Assembly (NCBI GenBank): GCA_019359395.1
Contig: JAHHHK010000001.1
Location: 248,001 to 312,000, forward strand
Source: Komarekiella atlantica HA4396-MV6
GTDB taxonomy: Bacteria > Cyanobacteriota > Cyanobacteriia > Cyanobacteriales > Nostocaceae
Direction: 5' to 3'
DNA length: 64,000 nt
In this document: piece after piece, positions 29,227 through 39,198 of the stretch
Position numbering within the stretch: the stretch's first letter is position 1
How the letters are laid out: the number at the start of each line of letters is the position of its first letter
Notes under the pieces: model-generated
What the model was told of the DNA's origin: nothing
Seen by the model: only the letters and a program-made list of their open reading frames with translations
The model's database searches: none
Translations under genes and position numbers: made by a program

Positions 29227-30306
29227 ATGACGCAACAGAAGCGAGCGTTGATTACTGGTATCACCGGTCAAGATGGTTCATATCTGAGTGAGTTTTTGCT
29301 AGAGCAAGGTTATGAAGTTCATGGCATAATTCGCCGAACTTCTACCTTCAATACAGACCGCATCGATCACATCTACGAAGATCCTCACAAAGAAGGTGTG
29401 CGGTTGTTTCTTCACTACGGTGACTTGACGGATGGTACAACGCTACGCCGTATTTTAGAAGAAGTTCAGCCAACAGAAATTTACAACCTGGGCGCTCAAT
29501 CCCATGTCAGAGTTAGCTTTGATTCACCGGAATACACGGTGGATGCAGTAGGAATGGGAACACTGCGTTTGTTAGAAGCAATTCGTGACTACCAAGGACG
29601 TACTGGAATTCAAGTGCGGTTTTATCAAGCGGGTTCTTCGGAAATGTATGGTTTGGTACAAGCAGTACCTCAAAGCGAGACAACGCCATTTTATCCTCGT
29701 AGTCCTTACGCTTGTGCTAAAGTTTACGCCCACTGGCAAACAATAAACTATCGCGAATCTTATGGTTTATTTGCTTGCAATGGTATACTTTTTAACCACG
29801 AATCACCACGACGAGGTGAAACTTTTGTAACTCGCAAAATTACTAGAGCAGTAGCCAGAATTGTTGCAGGGAAGCAGAAAAAAATCTTCATGGGTAATCT
29901 TGACGCTAAGCGGGATTGGGGCTATGCGAAGGATTATGTTAAAGCAATGTGGCTGATGTTGCAGCAAGAACAGCCAGACGATTACGTAATTGCTACCGGT
30001 GAAACTCATTCAGTCAAGGAGTTTCTGGAACTGGCATTTAGTTATGTAAATTTTAACTGGCAAGATTATGTAGAGTTTGATGAGCGGTATCTTCGTCCAT
30101 CAGAAGTGGACTTGCTAATTGGCGATCCTACCAAGGCACAGCAGAAGTTAGGCTGGAAACCGTCAGTAACTTTTAAAGAACTAGTTGCTCTGATGGTGGA
30201 AGCAGATTTACAGGCTTTGGGTCACACCTTACCCAATGGGAATGGTTCGCAATTTCCACATGATATTGCTACTACTCGTCAAGAACTGGGCGCTCTCCAC
30301 TTTTGA
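29227..30306 (+). CDS. gmd: GDP-mannose 4,6-dehydratase
   Basis: 359 residues from ATG 29227; TTG 29221 lies in frame just before it. Converts GDP-mannose to GDP-4-keto-6-deoxymannose. Rossmann motif '[25 protein letters not shown]', catalytic '[10 protein letters not shown]' and '[15 protein letters not shown]' (YxxxK), and '[19 protein letters not shown]' are all standard. Next to fcl with 23 bases between, forming the two-step GDP-L-fucose pathway. Confidence 0.96.
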   Translation: MTQQKRALITGITGQDGSYLSEFLLEQGYEVHGIIRRTSTFNTDRIDHIYEDPHKEGVRLFLHYGDLTDGTTLRRILEEVQPTEIYNLGAQSHVRVSFDSPEYTVDAVGMGTLRLLEAIRDYQGRTGIQVRFYQAGSSEMYGLVQAVPQSETTPFYPRSPYACAKVYAHWQTINYRESYGLFACNGILFNHESPRRGETFVTRKITRAVARIVAGKQKKIFMGNLDAKRDWGYAKDYVKAMWLMLQQEQPDDYVIATGETHSVKEFLELAFSYVNFNWQDYVEFDERYLRPSEVDLLIGDPTKAQQKLGWKPSVTFKELVALMVEADLQALGHTLPNGNGSQFPHDIATTRQELGALHF

Positions 30307-30329
30307 TTCACATTGCTGAGGATAACAAT

Positions 30330-31274
30330 ATGACTGCCTTAGAACTACAAAATAAACGGATTCTCGTGACAGGTGGAGCGGGGTTTTTAGGTCGTCAAGT
30401 GATAGATCAGCTGTGTAAGGCAGGGGCCGACCATGACAAGATTACAATACCGCGATCGCGTCAGTGTGATATACGTGTGTGGGAAAATTGCCAACGTGCA
30501 GTTGACCAACAAGACATAATTATTCACCTAGCTGCTCACGTCGGCGGTATTGGTCTTAACCGGGAAAAACCCGCAGAGTTATTCTACGATAACTTGATTA
30601 TGGGAACCCAGCTAATTCATGCTGCCTATCAAGCTAGAGTAGAAAAATTTGTCTGTGTTGGCACAATCTGCGCTTATCCCAAATTCACCCCAGTGCCATT
30701 TAAAGAAGATGACCTGTGGAATGGCTACCCAGAGGAAACCAACGCTCCTTACGGAATTGCCAAAAAAGCGCTTTTAGTGCAATTACAATCTTACCGCCAG
30801 CAGTACGGTTTCAATGGCATTTATCTGTTGCCAGTAAATTTATACGGTCCAGAAGATAACTTTGACACCGGAAGTTCCCACGTCATTCCAGCGTTGATTC
30901 GTAAAGTTCACGAAGCCCAAATTAAAGGAGAAAAGCAGCTCCCAGTTTGGGGAGACGGCAGTCCTACTCGTGAGTTTTTATACTCAGAGGACGCAGCACG
31001 AGGAATTGTCATGGGTACTCAATTTTACAACGACTTGGAACCAGTTAACCTGGGCACGGGTTATGAAATCTCCATCCGCGATTTAATTACACTCATTTGC
31101 GAACTGATGGAGTTCGATGGCGAAATTGTTTGGGAAACCGACAAGCCTAATGGTCAACCCCGTCGTTGTTTAGATACAGAACGGGCAAAGCAAGCCTTCA
31201 ATTTCACCGCACAGGTGAGTTTTCAAGAAGGGCTAAAGAATACGATTGAGTGGTATCGTCAACACGCTGCATAA
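30330..31274 (+). CDS. fcl: GDP-L-fucose synthase
   Basis: 314 residues from ATG 30330, preceded by GAGGA. '[15 protein letters not shown]' binds NADP; '[21 protein letters not shown]' and '[19 protein letters not shown]' hold the Ser/Cys and YxxxK catalytic residues; '[19 protein letters not shown]' is diagnostic. It epimerises and reduces the Gmd product to GDP-L-fucose. An upstream in-frame start at 30303 would overlap gmd. Confidence 0.95.
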   Translation: MTALELQNKRILVTGGAGFLGRQVIDQLCKAGADHDKITIPRSRQCDIRVWENCQRAVDQQDIIIHLAAHVGGIGLNREKPAELFYDNLIMGTQLIHAAYQARVEKFVCVGTICAYPKFTPVPFKEDDLWNGYPEETNAPYGIAKKALLVQLQSYRQQYGFNGIYLLPVNLYGPEDNFDTGSSHVIPALIRKVHEAQIKGEKQLPVWGDGSPTREFLYSEDAARGIVMGTQFYNDLEPVNLGTGYEISIRDLITLICELMEFDGEIVWETDKPNGQPRRCLDTERAKQAFNFTAQVSFQEGLKNTIEWYRQHAA

Positions 31275-31299
31275 TAGCAAGTACTAGTGTAGGGTGGTG

Positions 31300-31322
31300 T
31301 AAGGTGGGCGATGCCCACCTTA
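31300..31322. terminator. Hairpin after fcl
   Basis: A perfect 10-bp stem, TAAGGTGGGC with GCCCACCTTA, around a GAT loop, 25 bases after the fcl stop. The 3' side is only mildly T-rich, so it is either a weak terminator or an interspersed repeat. Confidence 0.6.
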
Positions 31323-31346
31323 TTTGCTTTGACAACGTAAATTTTT

Positions 31347-31919
31347 ATGGACAACATTGATCGTCAATTAAGTAAAGCAGAACTACGCCGTAATCTGCTC
31401 CAAACACGTCAATCAATGCCTGTCCGAGAGTGGAGAGAAAAAAGCGATCGCATCTGCTCTCATTTAGAAACTTCTGTTTTGTTCACCCAAGCAAAAACAA
31501 TACTTGCTTACTTCAGCTTTCGTCAAGAACCTGACCTTAGCCCATTATTTACAGACACCAAATATCATTGGGGTTTTCCTCGCTGCATTGGGAAATCATT
31601 GTATTGGCACACTTGGAAACCTAACAATACAATCCAAATTGGCGCTTATGGCATTAGCGAACCTTATCCCGATGCTCCCAAAATCGAGTCTGTTGACGTG
31701 GATTTGATTCTTGTCCCCTGTCTTGCTTGCGATCATCAAGGATATCGCCTGGGCTATGGCGGAGGATATTACGATCGCTTGCTCAGTTCTACTGAGTGGG
31801 TTAGAAAGCCAACTATAGGAATTATATTTGATTTTGCCTATTTACCCCAACTACCTATCGAACCTTGGGATAAACCGTTAAAAAATGTTTTTACTGAAAC
31901 TGGCTGGGTTAACTCTTAA
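31347..31919 (+). CDS. 5-formyltetrahydrofolate cyclo-ligase
   Basis: 190 residues, usual length. Closes 5-formyl-THF to 5,10-methenyl-THF with ATP, returning the storage folate to the one-carbon pool. The family signature 'DLILVPCLACDHQGYRLGYGGGYYDRLL' is intact, as is the basic N-terminal 'LSKAELRRNLLQTRQSM'. Not functionally linked to its polysaccharide neighbours. Confidence 0.95.
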   Translation: MDNIDRQLSKAELRRNLLQTRQSMPVREWREKSDRICSHLETSVLFTQAKTILAYFSFRQEPDLSPLFTDTKYHWGFPRCIGKSLYWHTWKPNNTIQIGAYGISEPYPDAPKIESVDVDLILVPCLACDHQGYRLGYGGGYYDRLLSSTEWVRKPTIGIIFDFAYLPQLPIEPWDKPLKNVFTETGWVNS

Positions 31920-32039
31920 CAGCTATTGATTTTGCATAACAGTTGTCTTTCAATCTCATTGCACACCAAACATATCCCATCTTTTGATTGCACAATACAT
32001 CCAATAAACATAAGAAGTAAAATCCGCAAATTTAGTCAG

Positions 32040-32882
32040 ATGGTTAATTCTAAAATCCAAAATTCCCGACTGCAAACTCTTGGAATGTATGGACTACTGG
32101 GAGCGATCGCACTAGTAACGCTCTTTCCATTACTATGGCTAATCAGCACAGCCTTAAAATCGCCAACGGAAAATATATTGCAGTCACCACCGCAGTTACT
32201 ACCAAGTCAACCCACGCTTGATAACTTCTCTGGTGTGTGGAACTCTCTACCTTTTGGACAATACTTGTATAACAGTACCATAGTATCTGTACTGACTGTT
32301 GGTTTAAATTTACTGTTTTGCGCTTTAGCTGCGTACCCGTTGGCAAGACTGTCGTTTGTAGGGCGAGACTGGATTTTTATTGCGATCGTTTCTACGATTA
32401 TGATTCCTTTCCAGATTGTGATGATTCCCCTCTACATTTTGACGGTGCAGTTGGGTTTGAGAAATACTTATTTGGGGATGATTTTTCCTAGCTTAGCTTC
32501 TGCCTTTGGCATTTTTCTATTGCGGCAAGCTTTTATGAGTGTCCCTAAAGAAATAGAAGAAGCTGCCCGTATGGATGGCAGTTCTGAGTTAGGCTTGTGG
32601 TGGCATGTGATGTTACCAGCTATTCGTCCAGCACTGGTTACCCTAGCTATTTTTGTATTTATTGGTGCTTGGAGTGACTTTTTGTGGCCTTTAATCGTCA
32701 TCCAAGACGAAAATTTATACACTCTACCTTTGGGAGTAGCAAAGCTGGCAGGTACGTTTTCTCTTGACTGGCGATTGGTAGCCGCTGGTTCAATAATTTC
32801 CATCGCTCCAGTACTATTACTATTTTTGTTTTTACAACGTTACATTGTACCAACTGAAACTGGTAGCGGGGTTAAGGGTTAA
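32040..32882 (+). CDS. Carbohydrate ABC transporter permease (MalG type)
   Basis: 280 residues from ATG 32040; the frame is open from 31926 but the longer form would add an atypical tail. Six hydrophobic segments and the EAA loop 'EIEEAARMDGSSELGLWWHVMLPAIRPAL' identify a binding-protein-dependent sugar permease of the MalG/CUT1 kind. The partner permease, solute-binding protein and ATPase are not in this window. Orphan placement is common in cyanobacteria, where the ATPase can be shared. Confidence 0.9.
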   Translation: MVNSKIQNSRLQTLGMYGLLGAIALVTLFPLLWLISTALKSPTENILQSPPQLLPSQPTLDNFSGVWNSLPFGQYLYNSTIVSVLTVGLNLLFCALAAYPLARLSFVGRDWIFIAIVSTIMIPFQIVMIPLYILTVQLGLRNTYLGMIFPSLASAFGIFLLRQAFMSVPKEIEEAARMDGSSELGLWWHVMLPAIRPALVTLAIFVFIGAWSDFLWPLIVIQDENLYTLPLGVAKLAGTFSLDWRLVAAGSIISIAPVLLLFLFLQRYIVPTETGSGVKG

Positions 32883-32895
32883 GAACCGTTAAATA

Positions 32896-32934
32896 GTTAA
32901 AATTCAAGAATTCCAAAAGTTCTTGAATTTTAAC
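32896..32934. terminator. Bidirectional 15-bp hairpin terminator
   Basis: A perfect 15-bp inverted repeat (GTTAAAATTCAAGAA and its complement) around a 9-base loop lies between the convergent permease and sugar transferase genes. A-rich and T-rich ends on both sides fit termination in both directions. Confidence 0.8.
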
Positions 32935-32970
32935 TGTTGAATCTTGAATCAGCGTAAGAATTGGAACGAC

Positions 32971-33678
32971 TTAATAAGCACCATTCTTTTTTAATACCAC
33001 CCAGATAGTCTTAAGAATCAGACTCAGATCGTAAGCTACAGACCATTTGCGCTGATAGGCTATATCCATGCTGACAATGGTTTCAAAGTCTTTAATGCTA
33101 GAACGACCATGAGCTTGCCATTCTCCGGTTATACCTGGCTTGACTCGCAATCTTTCCCAGTGGTGCGGTTCGTAATGCATAACTTCATCAGGAGTGGGTG
33201 GACGAGTACCAACTAAACTCATGTCTCCCACCAAAACATTCCAAAATTGGGGTAATTCGTCCAAGCTAGTGCGGCGTAAAAATTTGCCCACAGGAGTAAT
33301 ACGAGGATCGTCAACAGATTTAAATATGTGACCTTTGGCTTGGTTTTTGACTAAATGCTTGAGTTTATCAGCACCGACGATCATGGAACGGAATTTCCAC
33401 ATGCGGAAGGATCTTCCATTCAGTCCGCAACGAATTTGAGAATAAAATATTGGGCCTGGATCTTTAAAAAGTGTAGCGATCGCTACAGGAATTGCTACTA
33501 TAACTGTGATAATCAGCCCGACAATGGCTCCCAGAATATCAATTAATCGTTTTGTAGTGCTGATCGTTGAGGGGTGTAAAGGCTGTTGTAAGAGATTAAC
33601 TGAATGAAGATGATTCACAAGTGCTAACTGATCCACAACAGGGCTTTTTGTGTCAGTAGTAAAAGTAGACATAGACAT
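32971..33678 (-). CDS. Polyprenyl-phosphate sugar transferase, second copy
   Basis: 235 residues. N-terminal cytoplasmic stretch, one membrane segment around 48-70, then 'YSQIRCGLNGRSFRMWKFRSM', 'LRRTSLDELPQFWNVLVGDMSLVGTRPPTPDEV' and 'VKPGITGEWQAHGRSSI'. It belongs to the same family as the gene at 28068-28802 but is clearly a different subgroup (TRPPTPDE and QAHGRSSI against PRPLVAEE and QVSGRNDI). It probably initiates a different glycan. Confidence 0.92.
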   Translation of the reverse strand: MSMSTFTTDTKSPVVDQLALVNHLHSVNLLQQPLHPSTISTTKRLIDILGAIVGLIITVIVAIPVAIATLFKDPGPIFYSQIRCGLNGRSFRMWKFRSMIVGADKLKHLVKNQAKGHIFKSVDDPRITPVGKFLRRTSLDELPQFWNVLVGDMSLVGTRPPTPDEVMHYEPHHWERLRVKPGITGEWQAHGRSSIKDFETIVSMDIAYQRKWSVAYDLSLILKTIWVVLKKNGAY

Positions 33679-33956
33679 AATCTTTATTCGGTTTTTACTT
33701 GTTTTGTCGTTTCTACTGAGTTTCTACTGAGTGTTAATATAGACAATATTTAAACCAGCTAAAAATTGAAACCCTAAAGTTTACAGAATCTTACAATTAA
33801 AGTGGGGATTTTAAATTTCTGGTTTTATTTCTTAAAATAAAAACAACAAATGTTAATATAACGCGCAAACTTAAAGTAAACATTAGTTTTACTGGCAAGA
33901 CTGCGCGTTGTGGTATGCATATTTCTTGAAGATTAAGCTGTCCTGAGACATTATTC

Positions 33957-36900
33957 TTAATGATCAACCTCTAAAACGAAATTCACCGTATAAGGTTCCT
34001 CCAATGACTGTTGATTACTAGCTTTGATCATATCTAGATAGTGACGCAAACAAAGTAGTTGTTGCGAATTCGGACGATAGGTGAGACTTCCTTGTTTATC
34101 AAAAAGTGGTGCATTGGCGATCGCCTTGTAGTCAGAATTTCCCTGAGAACTGTGGGTAAGCCAGGTTGAGTCGATCACCGAAGGTATCAAACCTGGAGGT
34201 AGTTCACCCTCCAAGAAAGCCAATAGACGTTGTTGACAAGTACGGGTATTAATGCCACGGCTCTCGAATAACTGGATAATTTCACCGAAAGATAGAGGTC
34301 TATCTGGTAGAAGCCGCAGCAATTCTGTAAACAGGAAATAATCAGTATACTGTTGCCTGGGTATTTCTAAAACCTGGGGATGCAGAGGTAGCATCGCCAA
34401 ACCATAAGCAACCTGGCTACAACTGGGAGCGCCATTTTCGCCAAGATATAAATCTTGAATAATCTTAGCGTTGGGGAGTTTTTGCCGTAGCCAACGGTTC
34501 ACTGTGACTACAGAAGTCACGCCACCAGTCAGGATAGCTTGATTAATTGCTTCTGTAGGTATACCACGAGCTACCAATAATTTATTAAATTCTCGGTTCA
34601 AGCGGCGGACAAACGGGATAAACACCTGGCTTTCTAAGTCTCGTCGCTGCAAAATCCACCGCTGGTCGGCTAATTCCAGGGTAAAAGAGTCTTGGTGCTG
34701 CAAAATTAGCTTTAGAGCAAGCGCTGCATCCAATACCGCCTGTCCTAAAAGTGAACTCTCTAGACGCTGCTGGAGACGAATGCGAGCGGTGATATCTGGT
34801 TCCCCAACTCTAGGTAATTCTAATTGTTCCAACCCCAAACTATGCCAGCGCATCTGGTCTAAACCAGGAATAGCTGGTTGCCACTGCCAAGGGTTACTGC
34901 TAATAGTTTTGCTATCACCTTGTGTTTCTATGCGTGATTGCCGAGATTTTGGTGGTAATAACAGTTGGCAGATAATGTCTTGTTCAATTCCTTTACCAGC
35001 ATAGGCAAAACTGTGGAGCATGAAATCATTATGTGTCAATTGTCCCAGGCTTTCTGGTAAATCTACCAGTAACATTTCTGTTGCAGTTGCCCCAATATTA
35101 ATCACGAGGGTGTTACCGACAAGAGGCTGTTCACTGGTTCTTGCCAGACGTAAACCCTGACGCTCACTTAATTGTACTTGTTCACCCTTAGCACTATCTA
35201 GTTGCGGTAGTAGACTAGCGATCGCTTCCTCAACAAAAAAGACTTGTTGGGGATGTTGGATAAGTTTGCTAGTTAATACAGCTTCTCGCACATTGAAGCG
35301 ATATTGTTCCGACCAATTAGATGGGCAAGTGCAGATCACACCAGCAATGTTATTAATAATCTTTGGGAAAGTTTGTTCGTTGATACCAACAGCAGCCGCA
35401 ACTAAACCAGGGGTGGTACTAGTGCGATCAGATCTGAGAGTTAATAGTAGCTTCGAGAGCGATCTAACAACCCAAATTAAAGGGCCAGCAGAAAATTCAT
35501 TTAGTTGCAACACAGGTTCCCATTTTTGTTGTTCACTTTTGTAGGGAATAGCTACTTGCAAATAGGGTTTCAACTGTGCTGAGTAAAGATTATTCGTTGG
35601 ATCTGGTGCTGAAATAGTAGCTGAGTCTGGGACTTTCTCCTGAGCAACAGCCGCGGGTGCGGTTTTTTCCTGTGCTTCAATGCTTTCATTCTCTCCATGA
35701 GGTACAGAAGCCGCAGGCAGATAAACCTCTGCTGGTAAGCGAAATGATTGCTGGAAGGAAGTTGTTCCTGGTTGTTTTTCTGCTGACCAGTAGATGGGAT
35801 ATACAACAAAAGTGGAACTATTCAACAATGCTGCCGAAATTCCAGTTGTACCCAAATCAATTCCTAAATACCAAACTGATTCTAGAACATTGAGTGGAAT
35901 TTCTTTATTATTTATTGAGTTGGAGGTTGAACTTGAAGAACTTTCCTGAACAGGATTTGTGACTTGCTTTTTTTTTTCAGTTTTTGATCTAATGTCTAAG
36001 TTAGATTCTGTCTGAGGCTCTGCCAAGTAAGACACAGCAGGAGTTGCAGAATTTTCTGGTGTCTGTATTTCTGGTAATAATTGCCTGGATTGAAATTCAG
36101 CTTGAGGAGAAGTTGAGCGGTGCGTATCTTGCTTACTAACTACTTCCTGGGAACTATCTAAGTTAGTGACAGGCTGCAACTCAGAATTTAGCTGCTGATC
36201 AAAGTTAGCCAAATCTTGATCTAATTGCTGCAACTGCTGCTCATTCAAGGAAATATTGGGTAAAGAAGGAGTCTGATCCTTAGAGGAAAGCAAATTTTCG
36301 TGTGGCGAAGCGGGAATGTAATAATCTAAAAAGTGTTCTTGAGTGTCATCGTGTACGACTTCCGATGTGGTGATTGGCAACGCAATTCCTGTTGATTCTG
36401 TAGTTACTGGATTACTCACAGAAGATGATACTTCCGACTGTTGCTGCTCATTGCTTACATCCGCCAATAAATCAGTCAGAGTTGTAATTGTATCAGCAAT
36501 GGCAGGCTGAACACGGAGTTGCACAGGTAAACTGTCTATTGCCAAAACCTCTTCTTGTGGCAAGGTAAAGAAACCAACAGGTGCAGTTAGGACAGTATCC
36601 TCTTTAAACAATGGCTGTTGTGACTGTGATGATGTTGTAGCTTGTACCGGTTCTTGGGTTTCTTCTGCATTAGGGTTGTCTAGCTCTAAAAAATCCGCCT
36701 CTGGCACATCAGACCAAGGATCTGGCATTACAACCGCAGAATCCGCTTGTTGCAGTTGATTAGTGGGAGGCTGAGGTGAGCTTTCAGCGATATTCAACGC
36801 CGATGGCGAGCTTGCAACATCGCCAGTACCAAATAAACTGGCATAAAGTTGGTCTACTTCATCACCTAACTCAAAATTATCTTGCTGTAATTCAGGTGAG

Positions 36901-37991
36901 TTTGCATCAGATTCAGGCGAGTCTACACCAAGTTGTAGTAGTACAGCATCTAGATCCTCTATATTGGCAGTATCTTGTTGATCGGAATTAATTACGAGAG
37001 AGGATATTTCTGGTTGGATAAACTCTGAAGCTTGAGGTACAACCTCAGTACTGCTAGCAGTTGGTACTACTACTGAATCAGCTAATGATGTTGATGGAAC
37101 TGGTGTTTCAGCTTCTAAACTGGGGAAAGATGGCTGGGTAGAGGATTGTTGCTGTAAATACTGAGTCAAATTGTTGAGAAAGTTCGCCATCAATTGTTCG
37201 CCTTGCACTCCTTTGCTATGCATTCTTGCTAGTGCTTGCGATAAAGACTCATGATATGTATTAATGTTGCGCTGTAGTGCCTCAAAAACAACATTTACAG
37301 TCCCATCTAGTGATAGTAAGCGTTGATCTAGCTCTCTTGACAACTGTGTTAACCGTTCGATGCGATCTGGTGATTCTAACAAAGGTTGTGTCTCAGAGGT
37401 TGCTAGTTCTATGTTCGCGCTATTACTTGCTTTTGATAAACTGGGAGAATTTGTTAAATTCTGTGCTAAATGTGGCGTTATTGGCGCAAGACGACTCATG
37501 AGCACCTGTAAAAACTCGGAAATCATCTGCTCCTGTTTTGCCAACTGCTGTGCTAAAGAGTAGTTTTGCGATCGCCTCTGCTCTAGCTGTCTAATTTCTT
37601 GGACAAGAGTTGCTCGCTCTTGCAATAACTCTTCTAATTCTCTTCGCAAGGGCTGTATTAATCCTGAAAATTCACTTTTTAATTGTTCTGCTCCAAGACT
37701 GCTCTGCTGTTGATCAGGTTCACCTTCTAACAGTGAAGACTGGTTGTTACCTTGGTCAATAAATCTCGCTAATAAAGGCGATACTAGCTGTCCAGAGGAC
37801 TGATTTGGAGTGGCGCTTTCTAATGCCTCAGTTTCTTGTAGCTTAACTAGGAATTCGCGAATTCGTTGTAAAACTTCTTTAGGCTCTTGCGCCTGACCAG
37901 ACAGCAACCTAGATAGACGCTTACCACCGCTGGCAAGTAAGTTGTCAATGTCTGCGATCAGTTGTTGAGTTTCATCTGCGCGGAAAGTCAC
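33957..37991 (-). CDS. Giant Hsp70/actin-fold protein with long disordered front half
   Basis: 1344 residues from GTG 37991. Residues 1-280 are helical and coiled-coil-prone, with many Gln and Leu; 280-700 are acidic, Ser/Gln/Pro-rich and probably disordered. From about 705 an Hsp70/actin-type ATPase begins: phosphate-1 GIDLGTT at 710-716, phosphate-2 INIGATATE at 964-972, and adenosine motif ILTGGV with Gly1156-Gly1157. About 245 residues between the first two phosphate motifs exceed the DnaK spacing, so the domain has inserts. No SBD-like beta domain is evident. The C-terminus holds a helical region (QYTDYFLFTELLRLLPDRPL). It is alone on its strand with large gaps on both sides. I do not recognise a named family; no function is assigned. 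Confidence 0.7.
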   Translation of the reverse strand: MTFRADETQQLIADIDNLLASGGKRLSRLLSGQAQEPKEVLQRIREFLVKLQETEALESATPNQSSGQLVSPLLARFIDQGNNQSSLLEGEPDQQQSSLGAEQLKSEFSGLIQPLRRELEELLQERATLVQEIRQLEQRRSQNYSLAQQLAKQEQMISEFLQVLMSRLAPITPHLAQNLTNSPSLSKASNSANIELATSETQPLLESPDRIERLTQLSRELDQRLLSLDGTVNVVFEALQRNINTYHESLSQALARMHSKGVQGEQLMANFLNNLTQYLQQQSSTQPSFPSLEAETPVPSTSLADSVVVPTASSTEVVPQASEFIQPEISSLVINSDQQDTANIEDLDAVLLQLGVDSPESDANSPELQQDNFELGDEVDQLYASLFGTGDVASSPSALNIAESSPQPPTNQLQQADSAVVMPDPWSDVPEADFLELDNPNAEETQEPVQATTSSQSQQPLFKEDTVLTAPVGFFTLPQEEVLAIDSLPVQLRVQPAIADTITTLTDLLADVSNEQQQSEVSSSVSNPVTTESTGIALPITTSEVVHDDTQEHFLDYYIPASPHENLLSSKDQTPSLPNISLNEQQLQQLDQDLANFDQQLNSELQPVTNLDSSQEVVSKQDTHRSTSPQAEFQSRQLLPEIQTPENSATPAVSYLAEPQTESNLDIRSKTEKKKQVTNPVQESSSSSTSNSINNKEIPLNVLESVWYLGIDLGTTGISAALLNSSTFVVYPIYWSAEKQPGTTSFQQSFRLPAEVYLPAASVPHGENESIEAQEKTAPAAVAQEKVPDSATISAPDPTNNLYSAQLKPYLQVAIPYKSEQQKWEPVLQLNEFSAGPLIWVVRSLSKLLLTLRSDRTSTTPGLVAAAVGINEQTFPKIINNIAGVICTCPSNWSEQYRFNVREAVLTSKLIQHPQQVFFVEEAIASLLPQLDSAKGEQVQLSERQGLRLARTSEQPLVGNTLVINIGATATEMLLVDLPESLGQLTHNDFMLHSFAYAGKGIEQDIICQLLLPPKSRQSRIETQGDSKTISSNPWQWQPAIPGLDQMRWHSLGLEQLELPRVGEPDITARIRLQQRLESSLLGQAVLDAALALKLILQHQDSFTLELADQRWILQRRDLESQVFIPFVRRLNREFNKLLVARGIPTEAINQAILTGGVTSVVTVNRWLRQKLPNAKIIQDLYLGENGAPSCSQVAYGLAMLPLHPQVLEIPRQQYTDYFLFTELLRLLPDRPLSFGEIIQLFESRGINTRTCQQRLLAFLEGELPPGLIPSVIDSTWLTHSSQGNSDYKAIANAPLFDKQGSLTYRPNSQQLLCLRHYLDMIKASNQQSLEEPYTVNFVLEVDH

Positions 37992-38542
37992 TTTAAATTA
38001 CCTTAGCTAGAACTGTACGTCAACCAGTGTGGGAATATACTTTACAATTACCGTTCGCGTAGTATCTCCGATAGCAGAAGTTTTGAGTGGTAAAAGCCTT
38101 TCTCCTGTGGTCAAAGCTCCGCTTAGCTTGCTTTGACTTAAGGGTACAGAGCTGTTTCACCGCTGCTTAGACTTATAACTGCCATTATGTTATCGATTGA
38201 TGGGAGTCGTAGTAATCGTTAATCAACATCTGGTTTAGAAGATTAGCTTGACAGCTAATTGTATGGGGATACACACAATATTCCGCGGTTCCGCTAGCGC
38301 GGCAGTTTACACGGCACTGTGTTCTTTTACTAAATAGCCAATGTTACAACCACACGGACTTAATAGCATAAAACATAGAAAAAAATGCAACAATCAAGCA
38401 AACTGTCTTTGTTAATGAACACTGGAATACCAATACAAAATCGACAACTTTAGTAAATAATACTTTGACGGTTACTAAGCTAAATAGTATACCTGTAAAT
38501 TAAGTAGTATCGAGTACCTGATCATTGTTGAGGAGCCAACCC

Positions 38543-38602
38543 ATGGACAAAGAAAATTCTGATGGTCTGTGTCACTACTACCGAGAGGTACATTCTGCTT
38601 AG
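38543..38602 (+). CDS. Possible 19-residue leader/small ORF
   Basis: ATG 38543 is preceded by AGGAG at 38531-38535 with 7 bases spacing. The frame reads MDKENSDGLCHYYREVHSA and ends at TAG 38600-38602. No family is recognised. It could equally be chance or the 5' remnant of a lost gene. Confidence 0.2.
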   Translation: MDKENSDGLCHYYREVHSA

Positions 38603-38816
38603 AACTTCGGTGGATTCGCTTCCGACTAAATACTGTTGGGCTAAGTAGATCGCAAAATAGTTTATTTTACAGCACTCAGTGCTAAATCCTGAGTCATGAG
38701 TAAAGAAAACTACTCAATACTGATGTACTTGGTAAAAGCCCCGACGCCAGTTCTCTCAAGTCGGCAGAGCCGCCCACGAGACTGACTTTCCCTTGTGGGC
38801 AGTCATTTAACTTAGC

Positions 38817-38852
38817 ACGGGCTAAACCATAGCTATCCGCGCTTCAGCACTC
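38817..38852 (-). repeat. Dispersed 36-bp repeat, copy 1
   Basis: Matches the reverse complement of 52529-52564 at about 34 of 36 positions by eye; core GCTATCCGCGCTTCAGCAC. Both copies lie outside genes. Confidence 0.7.
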
Positions 38853-39198
38853 TTAACTCAACACTCTTTATTTAGTTCTCTATTACTGATAACCGCTAAA
38901 ATACGTGAGCAAAAATTTACTAGCTTGAGTATCATTGATTTTGTCTATCTATATTTTAAATAACCAAATTTGCAGTGCAGCTAGCCCCTCAGAAATACTT
39001 CAGCGGATCATAAACTACTTTTTGCAAAACTTTGACTTCATTTAAACCTACAAAAAGTTGTTTAGAAAAATGTTCTTGTCGCTTTCTTGTGTAGCATAGT
39101 TTAGTTTTATCTTTGAAAGGAGCTGTGCTTTGATAGCTTAGGCTGAAGATGGTGCTCTTGTTTTTTATGTATATAGCCGCTTAAATAAAGATGTTGTA

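Larger units (their letters stand above)
37992..39198. other. 1.2-kb divergent intergenic region
   Basis: Between the minus-strand Hsp70-like gene and the plus-strand Crp/Fnr gene. It contains a 19-codon frame with a good ribosome-binding site (38543-38602), a dispersed repeat shared with 52529-52564 (here 38817-38852, opposite orientation), and GTGGGC/GCCCAC pairing around 38771-38800. Most of the rest is AT-rich with no clear feature. Confidence 0.5.

Noticed and set aside
37992-39198. Possible structured RNA gene in the large spacer
   Set aside because: Local GTGGGC/GCCCAC pairing is visible, but I could not build a convincing larger fold, and part of the stretch is a dispersed repeat.
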